In this document: positions 6,525 through 12,587 of the stretch, one piece after another
How the letters are laid out: every line of letters begins with the position of its first letter
How positions within the stretch are numbered: position 1 is the stretch's first letter
Origin: Rhodoluna sp.
Lineage (GTDB): Bacteria > Actinomycetota > Actinomycetes > Actinomycetales > Microbacteriaceae
Direction of reading: 5' to 3'
DNA length: 12,587 nucleotides
Assembly: GCA_026393335.1 (NCBI GenBank)
Contig: JAPLAJ010000131.1
Location: 1-12,587, forward strand
The notes under the pieces: model-generated
Told to the model about the DNA's origin: nothing
Seen by the model: the letters and a program-made list of their open reading frames with translations, nothing else
Databases searched by the model: none
Made by a program: the position numbers and the translations under genes

Positions 6525-7338
6525 CGTGCGAGTTTGCCTCGCTAGGGAAAATACCTTGAGCTACTTCTTCTCGATAACTACTAGCAGCTTTCAAAAGATC
6601 TGTTCGAAGGTCGGCATACTGCTTGACGAACTTACGAGGCTTGCCTGGGTAAAGTCCAGCAAAGTCAGTCCAAACTAAAATCTGTCCATCAGTTCCTGCG
6701 CCTGCTCCAATACCGATGGTCGGAATGGACAGTAGCTTGGTTATTTGACTAGCGAGGCTAGCTGGTACTAATTCCAAAACAACAGCGAATGCGCCTGCTT
6801 CCTGCACAGCCAGGGCATCATCAATGAGATCTTGCGCTGAGTCGCCTCGTCCCTGAACCTTAGCGCCACTTAGTGAATGCACACTCTGTGGTGTGAAACC
6901 TACGTGAGCCATTACTGGAATTCCAGCAGTTACTAGTGCTTTAATCTGTGCTGTGCTTCTAAGCCCGCCTTCAAGTTTTACAGCGCTTGCACCAGATAGT
7001 TTCATTATCCGAATCGCGTTAGCCAAAGCATCTTCTGGTCCAGATTCGTAACTGCCAAACGGCATATCTACTACAACCAGTGCTCGCTTGGCTGCTCTAC
7101 TTACTGCCCTTCCAAACGGAATCATTTCATCAACGGTGATAGGCAATGTGGTTTCGTACCCCAATACATTGTCAGCAGCAGAATCTCCGACCAGCAGAAC
7201 ATCAATACCAGCTTCATCGAAAATGCCACTGGTTAGAGAGTCATAAGAGGTAAGGCAAGAGTCTATCGCGACCAAAAGCCATACCGGTAATCTTCGGGCC
7301 GATTGCTGATTGACGTCGCTTCCACTCTGATCTATCAA
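6520..7338 (-). CDS. panB: Ketopantoate hydroxymethyltransferase, N-terminus atypical
   Basis: PanB makes ketopantoate from 2-oxoisovalerate and methylene-tetrahydrofolate, the first committed step to pantothenate and coenzyme A. From LTSYDSLTSGIF (residues 29-40, 7254 downwards) the match is full-length and normal. Mg-binding Asp52 is in LLVGDS and Asp91 in VDMPFGSY, Lys121 and Glu123 in VKLEGG, and the general base Glu188 in VLELVP, equivalent to E. coli Asp45, Asp84 and Glu181. Residues 1-28 are abnormal: they do not resemble the usual helix and first strand (x-F-A-M/T-L/I before TSYD) and are read from the same DNA that encodes the C-terminus of nadE in another frame. The only possible starts before the conserved part are TTG at 7338 and TTG at 7275, neither with a good ribosome-binding site. 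A deletion that removed the real panB start seems likely, so activity is uncertain. Confidence 0.85.
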   Translation of the reverse strand: MIDQSGSDVNQQSARRLPVWLLVAIDSCLTSYDSLTSGIFDEAGIDVLLVGDSAADNVLGYETTLPITVDEMIPFGRAVSRAAKRALVVVDMPFGSYESGPEDALANAIRIMKLSGASAVKLEGGLRSTAQIKALVTAGIPVMAHVGFTPQSVHSLSGAKVQGRGDSAQDLIDDALAVQEAGAFAVVLELVPASLASQITKLLSIPTIGIGAGAGTDGQILVWTDFAGLYPGKPRKFVKQYADLRTDLLKAASSYREEVAQGIFPSEANSHE

Positions 7339-8884
7339 CCAGAGTTAGGACCTTGTTGACCATTGCTTCATCAAATCCATATCCAACAATCTCAGCCGAA
7401 GACTTTCTTCTATTTACGTACGCATCCAGAATCGCATCCAACACATCGTAGGGAGGCAGTGAATCTTGATCAACCTGGTTCGGTCTTAGTTCTGCCGAAG
7501 GTGCCTTATCGATTGAGTTTTGTGGGATAGGTTCAATCTCTCCACGACCCTTGGCATATTCGTTGCGCCATCTAGCTAATTCCCAAACCAAAGTCTTTTC
7601 AACATCTTTGAGTGGGTTGTAGCCACCTACAGTGTCACCGTAGATAGTGGAGTAACCAACAGCAAGTTCTGTCTTGTTACCGGTTGTCAAAGTCAGGTGG
7701 CCATCCTTGTTGCTCAGTGCCATCAAGATGACACCGCGAACGCGAGCTTGCAGATTTTCGACAGACAAACCTTCTAGTGCTAGTTGGTTTTCGAAAGGGG
7801 TAACCAAATCTGCAATAGCTTGCACCTGATAGTTCATTCCTCTGCGATTAGCTAAATCTAAAGCGTCGTCTTTGGAATGTTCAGATGAGTAAATGCTAGG
7901 CATTGATACTCCATAGACATTTTCTGGACCAATGGCATCAGCTGCAATGGTGGCACAGATTGCAGAGTCAATTCCGCCACTTAGCCCAAGAACAACTGAT
8001 TTGAACCCATTCTTCTGCACGTAGTCTCTAAGGCCTAAGACCAAAGCGTTCCAGGTTTGCCAGTTGTCATTTGGTTTAGTTAGATGATGCTCATCAACTA
8101 CTTTCAAATCATCTTTAGCTTCAATGTCAATGCAAACTAGATCAGTTTTGAACTGCTTGAGTCTGGCAACCATTCTTGCCCTGCGATCAACCATGATGCT
8201 GTCACCGTCAAAGACCAAATCATCTTGACCGCCAACAAGATTCACGTAAGCAGCTGCGCAGCTGTGCTTCTTGGCAAGATCTGAAACAAGTTTCAACCTG
8301 GTGTCATCTTTATCTATTTCGAAAGGTGATCCGTTCAGAATTAGTGCTACATCGGTATTGGCTTTGCCAAGTTCTGAAACAGGACCACCTGCTTGCCAAA
8401 TGTCTTCGCAGATAACAATGGAAAACTTCAAGCCTTTGTGTTCAAAAGTCAGCAGGTCATTACCTGAGACGAATGTTCGATACTCATCAAAGACTGAGTA
8501 GTTAGGCAGATGATGCTTGGCGTAGCGGCCTACAACTTCTCCCGCCAGTAGAACAGAGGCTGTGTTGTGAGCTATTGCCCAACCGGTCTGATCTTGAGCA
8601 GAAGCCATTGAAGGGTGTCCCAGCACTACAGCGATGTGGCCCAGATTCTTGCTCTTGAGTTCACTTGCTAGATTCCGAACAGCAAGTTCAGCGTCAAGAA
8701 TGAATGATTCCCTGGTAGCAAGGTCTTCGATTGGGTATCCAGTTGCGGACATTTCGCCGAAAACGACTATATCTGCGTTTCTCTTGGCAGCTAGTTCAAC
8801 CACTGCAAGAATGCCAGCCATATTGCCCTTAATGTCACCAACGATTGGGTTGGTTTGAGCTAGGGCTAGGCGAACGTTAGGCAT
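7241..8884 (-). CDS. nadE: Glutamine-dependent NAD+ synthetase
   Basis: NadE makes NAD+ from nicotinic acid adenine dinucleotide, ATP and glutamine. The N-terminal nitrilase-like glutaminase domain (about residues 1-260) has its catalytic triad: Glu44 (VFGEMSATGYP), Lys123 (AKHHLPNY) and Cys159 (IVICEDIW). The C-terminal synthetase domain carries the PP-loop LGLSGGIDSA, with SGGIDS at about 302-307, and TTGNKTELAVGYSTIYGD. At about 547 residues it is the common bacterial size, shorter than the mycobacterial form. I prefer the ATG at 8884 (MPNVRLALAQ) to the GTG two codons upstream because a TAGGCT -10-like hexamer sits seven bases before it. The last residues, GRDRLLPYLL, depart from the usual GRDRRLPITN ending: the final codons come from panB-type sequence, implying loss of a short non-catalytic tail. 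It overlaps panB by 98 bp. Confidence 0.93.
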   Translation of the reverse strand: MPNVRLALAQTNPIVGDIKGNMAGILAVVELAAKRNADIVVFGEMSATGYPIEDLATRESFILDAELAVRNLASELKSKNLGHIAVVLGHPSMASAQDQTGWAIAHNTASVLLAGEVVGRYAKHHLPNYSVFDEYRTFVSGNDLLTFEHKGLKFSIVICEDIWQAGGPVSELGKANTDVALILNGSPFEIDKDDTRLKLVSDLAKKHSCAAAYVNLVGGQDDLVFDGDSIMVDRRARMVARLKQFKTDLVCIDIEAKDDLKVVDEHHLTKPNDNWQTWNALVLGLRDYVQKNGFKSVVLGLSGGIDSAICATIAADAIGPENVYGVSMPSIYSSEHSKDDALDLANRRGMNYQVQAIADLVTPFENQLALEGLSVENLQARVRGVILMALSNKDGHLTLTTGNKTELAVGYSTIYGDTVGGYNPLKDVEKTLVWELARWRNEYAKGRGEIEPIPQNSIDKAPSAELRPNQVDQDSLPPYDVLDAILDAYVNRRKSSAEIVGYGFDEAMVNKVLTLVDRSEWKRRQSAIGPKITGMAFGRDRLLPYLL

Positions 8885-8890
8885 AACCAC

Positions 8891-8896
8891 TAGCCT
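8891..8896 (+). promoter_or_regulatory. Likely -10 element of the glnA2-glnE operon
   Basis: TAGCCT fits TANNNT. Transcription from about 8903 would give a leader of some 23 bases before the glnA2 ATG at 8926, containing a purine-rich GAAAGG at 8911-8916 spaced nine bases from the ATG. The AGGAGG at 8900-8905 is too far upstream (20 bases) to serve that ATG well. Confidence 0.35.
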
Positions 8897-8897
8897 A
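8892..8897 (-). promoter_or_regulatory. Likely -10 element of nadE
   Basis: TAGGCT on the minus strand fits TANNNT and ends seven bases before the ATG at 8884, consistent with a leaderless nadE message. It occupies almost the same bases as the opposing glnA -10 candidate. Confidence 0.4.
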
Positions 8898-8925
8898 GTA
8901 GGAGGTAATTGAAAGGTTTTTTCAC

Positions 8926-10263
8926 ATGGATAAGCAACGGGATTTCGTACTTCGTACGATCGAAGAACGAAACGTCAAGTTTGTAAGGCTTTGGTTCACA
9001 GACGTGGCTGGAACCCTCAAATCCGTTGCTATCGCACCTGCCGAGATTGAAGGTGCTTTTGCTGAAGGTATTGGCTTCGATGGCTCTGCTATTGAAGGAC
9101 TTTCGCGCTCTTACGAGGCAGACATGCTTGCTCAGCCTGATCCTTCAACCTTCCAGATTCTTCCTTGGCGCGGTGAAATTGAGCCGACTGCTCGTATGTT
9201 CTGCGATATCACAACCCCAGATGGTATTCCAGCTGCTGCTGACCCAAGAAACGTACTTCGTAGAGCATTGGATAAGGCCGCCAGCATGGGCTTTTCCTTC
9301 TACATTCACCCTGAGATTGAGTTCTACCTTCTAAAGTCTTCACAGATAGGCCCTGAAGGCCCAGTACCGGTCGATAAGGCTGGTTACTTCGACAATGTGC
9401 CTGGTGGAACCGCTAATGACTTCAGAAGAAGAGCGGTAAACATGCTGGAACAATTAGGCATCTCAGTTGAGTTCAGCCACCACGAGGGTGGTCCAGGTCA
9501 GAACGAGATCGACCTTCGTTATGCCGATGCTTTGACCATGGCAGATAACATCATGACTTTCAGAACTGTTATCAAGGAAGTAGCTATTGAGCAGGGCGTA
9601 TACGCAACATTCATGCCTAAGCCATTTACTGAGCACCCAGGTTCTGGAATGCACACCCACATGTCACTTTTCGAAGGTGACACCAATGCGTTCTATGACC
9701 CATCCGGCGAGTACCACATGTCTAAGACTGCTAAAGCGTTCATGGCAGGTATCCTGCGTCACGCTCCAGAAATCACTGCTGTTACAAACCAGTTCGTGAA
9801 CTCCTATAAGAGACTCTGGGGTGGAGGTGAAGCTCCTTCATTTGTTTGCTGGGGTCACAACAACCGTTCTGCATTGATTCGTGTTCCGCTATACAAGCCA
9901 AACAAGGGAAACTCAGCACGTATCGAATACCGTGCTATTGATTCAGCGGCTAACCCTTACCTTTCTTACGCACTATTGCTATCAGCAGGTCTTAAGGGAA
10001 TTGAAAATAACTACGAGCTTCCTGCTGAAACTGAAGATAACGTTTGGGATCTATCTGATTCAGAGCGTAGAGCTATGGGTATCCAAGCACTTCCGCAGAG
10101 CCTAGATCACGCTATTCGTTTACTTGAAGAGTCAGAACTAGCAGCAGAAGTTCTAGGTGAGCAGGTATTCAGTTACGTTCTTGCTAACAAGCGCAAGGAG
10201 TGGAGCGACTACCGCGCTCAGGTCACGCCTTACGAATTGAAGACCAACCTCGAAGTTCTCTAA
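8926..10263 (+). CDS. glnA2: Glutamine synthetase family protein, GlnA2 type
   Basis: This is a 445-residue class I glutamine-synthetase-fold enzyme, closest by eye to mycobacterial GlnA2 (446 residues) throughout. It should ligate an amine (ammonia in true glutamine synthetase) to glutamate using ATP. Catalytic and metal-binding residues are present: Glu130 and Glu132 (HPEIEF), Glu187 and Glu194 (SHHEGGPGQNE), His243 (GSGMHTHMSL), Arg319 (NRSALIRVP), Glu334 and Arg336 (RIEYRAID). The usual adenylylation site NLYDLP is replaced by NVWDLS, with Trp374 in place of the modified tyrosine, so GlnE is unlikely to control this enzyme at that site. Some GlnA2/3/4-type relatives in Streptomyces and mycobacteria act on polyamines rather than ammonia, so the substrate is not certain. 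The stop overlaps the glnE start (TAATG, 10261-10265); nadE is divergent. Confidence 0.92.
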   Translation: MDKQRDFVLRTIEERNVKFVRLWFTDVAGTLKSVAIAPAEIEGAFAEGIGFDGSAIEGLSRSYEADMLAQPDPSTFQILPWRGEIEPTARMFCDITTPDGIPAAADPRNVLRRALDKAASMGFSFYIHPEIEFYLLKSSQIGPEGPVPVDKAGYFDNVPGGTANDFRRRAVNMLEQLGISVEFSHHEGGPGQNEIDLRYADALTMADNIMTFRTVIKEVAIEQGVYATFMPKPFTEHPGSGMHTHMSLFEGDTNAFYDPSGEYHMSKTAKAFMAGILRHAPEITAVTNQFVNSYKRLWGGGEAPSFVCWGHNNRSALIRVPLYKPNKGNSARIEYRAIDSAANPYLSYALLLSAGLKGIENNYELPAETEDNVWDLSDSERRAMGIQALPQSLDHAIRLLEESELAAEVLGEQVFSYVLANKRKEWSDYRAQVTPYELKTNLEVL

Positions 10264-12587
10264 TGGCTACAGCAAGATCTTCAGGCTCGCTTGCGGGTCT
10301 TGCCAAGTATGGATTTGTTGATCTCGATGGAACAATCGCCAAACTCGATGAATTAGTTTCACTGGTTGGAGATACTGGACGATCAGCACTGGCAGCGCTT
10401 AGTAAGTCAGCCAGTCCAGACCAAGCACTCGATGGTCTTATTCTGCTATCTAGGGAAAACAAATCAGCAGTCAAGAAACTTCTTGGTAAAGAAGAATCTG
10501 CACTTAGGTTAGCTAAGCTACTTGGCGCATCATCAGCACTATCAGATTTCGTTTCTCTAAATTCATTTGCGCTCAAAGAATTTGAGAAAGAACAAAAGGT
10601 AATAAGCAAAACCGAATATGTTCAGGTGCTTCTGGGCTCTATTGCTGATTCCAAACTCTCTTTCGCCAATCAAGTAACTAATCTTCGCAAGGCTTATCGA
10701 CTAGAACTGACCAAGATTGCTATCTTCGATGTTTCCTCCAGTGACCCAGCAAGTGTGCAACCTAGAGTGTCTCTAGCGTTAGCTGATTTAGCTGCAGCAG
10801 CCCTTGAAGCAGGTTTAGAAATAGCCCGTCGAGAACTGACTATGTCAACCGACTATGGAGTTTTCACAGCAGAAGAAGTTGCAGCTACAAAGCTTGCGGT
10901 TATTGGAATGGGTAAAGGTGGGGCTGGAGAGCTGAACTACATCAGCGACGTTGATGTGATCTTCGTTGCTGAATCTTCTGATGAGAATCTTGAAACCTCC
11001 AGAATGCTAGAGGTTGCAACCAAACTGGCAACCAGAATGATGCGTGCGATGGATAGCACCAATCCTGAACCAGCGCTATGGCAGGTTGATGCCAACCTTA
11101 GACCTGAAGGTAAGGCAGGCGCTTTAGTTCGAACCCTAGAATCACATGCGAGTTACTACTCGCGTTGGGCTGAGAACTGGGAGTTCCAGGCTCTGCTCAA
11201 GGCTAGACCAATGGCGGGAGATATCAACCTAGGTGCTGCTTACTTTGAAGCAATGAACCCTTTGGTATGGCAGTCAACGCAGCGAGAAAACTTTGTTGAG
11301 TCAGTTCAAAAGATGAGAGAGCGGGTTAGTGGAAACATCCCTGCTGATGAAGTTGACCGACAAATCAAACTAGGTCCAGGAGGCTTACGAGACATCGAAT
11401 TTACGGTTCAACTATTGCAGTTAGTCCACGGTCGAAGTGATGACACTGTTCGTTCACCTGACACGCTTAGTGCCATCGAAGAGCTTTCTCGCGGCGGGTA
11501 TATCGGCAGAGCAGAAGCGGCAGAGTTTTCTTCACACTATAAGTTCCTAAGAGTTCTCGAGCATCGAATCCAGATGTCAAAGATGCGTAGAACTCACTTG
11601 ATGCCGGTTGAAGAAAACGAACAACGAGCCTTAGCAAGATCTGTGAACCTCGAATGGACTGCTGTTGATCTTCTAGCTCGCTGGTCTGAGGTCAAACTGC
11701 AAGTTCGTGCATTGCACCAGAGAATCTTCTATCGTCCTCTACTAGCAGCCGTATCAAAAGCTAGCGATGGGCTTGAGCTTTCTAATGAGCAAGCATCTGA
11801 TCGTCTAACCGCTATCGGTTACCTGAACCCAGAAGGCGCTTTACAACACATCAGAGCACTAACCTCAGGATTATCTAGAAGAGCCCAGATTCAAAGACAA
11901 CTACTTCCAGTGCTTCTGCAATGGTTCTCTGAGGGCACTGATCCAGATTCAGCACTTCTCGCGTTTAGACGTTTGAGTGAAAACCTAGGTGAATCTCACT
12001 GGTATCTGAGAATGCTTAGAGATAGTTCAGGAGCAGCAGAGCGACTAAGCATCGCACTATCTAACAGCCGCTTAGCAACCGCTCTTCTAGAGCTAATACC
12101 TGAAGGCGCTGCCTGGTTTGAAGAGCCAGAGGCTCTTAGGCCAGCTTCACTAGAAGATCTAAATGAGCAATCAGAGTCACTTGCTGCCAGACGCACAGAC
12201 ATCGATGAGTTGGCTAAAGCCATTAGACACATCCGCAGGAGAGAAACTCTTCGCTTGTCCTTAGGTTCGGTAGTCGGTGAGCTAAACATCTCTCAGGTAT
12301 CACAGGGCCTATCTGATCTATCCGAATGGTATTTACGTGCACTAACCCATGCAGTTGTCACCTCGCATCAGGAAAAGGGTGAGTGCTCAAAGGATGTACT
12401 TGATTTTGGAATCGTTGCCATGGGCCGCTTCGGCGGTCAAGAGCTTGGGTTTGGTAGCGATGCTGACGTGATGTTTGTTTATCGATTGGTTGATAGCGAA
12501 GAGTTTGAAGCAGCACAGAAGTCTGCTGAGAAAGTTATCTCAGAACTTCATCGTCTAGTTAAAGATCCACAGCTTGAGTTTGAAATA
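10263..12587 (+). CDS. glnE: Glutamine synthetase adenylyltransferase/deadenylylase, 3' end cut by window
   Basis: GlnE attaches AMP to, and removes it from, glutamine synthetase in response to nitrogen status. The frame stays open for 775 codons to the right edge; a full protein is about 950-1000 residues. The N-terminal adenylyl-removing nucleotidyltransferase domain has GKGGAGELNYISDVDVIF at 217-234 (Asp229, Asp231) and later VDANLRPEGKAG. A helical linker follows, including GPGGLRDIEFTVQLLQL and LEHRIQM. The second, adenylylating domain begins with GRFGGQELGFGSDADVMFVY from residue 721 (Asp733, Asp735). Both active-site G-x-x-x-D-x-D blocks are intact. It starts within the glnA2 stop (TAATG) with no clear ribosome-binding site, so translation is probably coupled. 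In related actinobacteria the adenylylatable glnA1 lies next to glnE, so its substrate may be encoded just beyond the window. Confidence 0.95.
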   Translation, partial: MATARSSGSLAGLAKYGFVDLDGTIAKLDELVSLVGDTGRSALAALSKSASPDQALDGLILLSRENKSAVKKLLGKEESALRLAKLLGASSALSDFVSLNSFALKEFEKEQKVISKTEYVQVLLGSIADSKLSFANQVTNLRKAYRLELTKIAIFDVSSSDPASVQPRVSLALADLAAAALEAGLEIARRELTMSTDYGVFTAEEVAATKLAVIGMGKGGAGELNYISDVDVIFVAESSDENLETSRMLEVATKLATRMMRAMDSTNPEPALWQVDANLRPEGKAGALVRTLESHASYYSRWAENWEFQALLKARPMAGDINLGAAYFEAMNPLVWQSTQRENFVESVQKMRERVSGNIPADEVDRQIKLGPGGLRDIEFTVQLLQLVHGRSDDTVRSPDTLSAIEELSRGGYIGRAEAAEFSSHYKFLRVLEHRIQMSKMRRTHLMPVEENEQRALARSVNLEWTAVDLLARWSEVKLQVRALHQRIFYRPLLAAVSKASDGLELSNEQASDRLTAIGYLNPEGALQHIRALTSGLSRRAQIQRQLLPVLLQWFSEGTDPDSALLAFRRLSENLGESHWYLRMLRDSSGAAERLSIALSNSRLATALLELIPEGAAWFEEPEALRPASLEDLNEQSESLAARRTDIDELAKAIRHIRRRETLRLSLGSVVGELNISQVSQGLSDLSEWYLRALTHAVVTSHQEKGECSKDVLDFGIVAMGRFGGQELGFGSDADVMFVYRLVDSEEFEAAQKSAEKVISELHRLVKDPQLEFEI

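Noticed and set aside
10223..10609. Minus-strand open frame of 128 codons over the start of glnE
   Set aside because: It is an antisense shadow; the plus strand here encodes the normal GlnE N-terminus.
1..12587. Defence system, mobile element, CRISPR array or tRNA
   Set aside because: Reading both strands, I found no transposase, integrase, repeat-spacer pattern, nuclease/helicase cassette or tRNA-like cloverleaf; all space is taken by core genes and rnpB.

Overview
The window is a compact, gene-dense stretch of chromosome, by eye about 45% G+C. It most likely comes from a streamlined, lower-GC actinobacterium of the Microbacteriaceae / freshwater or marine Luna type. The evidence for this is the MetAP1c-type methionine aminopeptidase, the polyphosphate glucokinase of the actinobacterial ROK branch, the RNase H–phosphatase fusion, the GlnA2–GlnE pair and probable leaderless promoters. 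Much the same genes (nif3, zinc-ribbon coiled-coil protein, RNase H fusion, panB, glnA2, glnE) cluster in mycobacteria, so this is a conserved core neighbourhood. I see no mobile elements, CRISPR arrays, tRNAs or phage genes. Genus-level placement is inference.

Layout. Positions 1-4236 (+) are one tightly packed run: an NCS1-type purine/cytosine permease whose start lies left of the window, a damaged Nif3-like gene, a C4 zinc-ribbon coiled-coil protein, and an RNase HI/histidine-phosphatase fusion. Their stop and start codons overlap (TAATG, TAATG, ATGA), so translation is probably coupled. The RNase P RNA gene rnpB (+) follows with its own likely promoter. It runs head-on into ppgK and map (-, 4625-6260). 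A 38-bp divergent promoter region separates map from a 71-codon SPOR-like gene (+, 6299-6511). That gene meets panB (-) at a 14-bp perfect palindrome containing both stop codons. nadE (-) lies upstream of panB and overlaps it abnormally. A second divergent promoter region leads to glnA2 and glnE (+), and glnE runs off the right edge.

Function. The genes are housekeeping: nucleobase uptake, RNA processing (RNase P, RNase H), N-terminal methionine removal, glucose phosphorylation from polyphosphate, pantothenate and NAD synthesis, and glutamine metabolism with its adenylylation control. NadE uses glutamine as nitrogen donor and is divergently transcribed from a glutamine-synthetase-family gene.

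I do not see a new biological system. The observations most worth a second look are two local lesions. The Nif3-like gene has lost its conserved N-terminal WDxxGLxxG segment and changes frame. The nadE/panB boundary looks like a deletion that fused the end of nadE onto the beginning of panB, leaving a 98-bp overlap and an atypical PanB N-terminus. Each could be real gene decay or an assembly error, and read mapping would decide.
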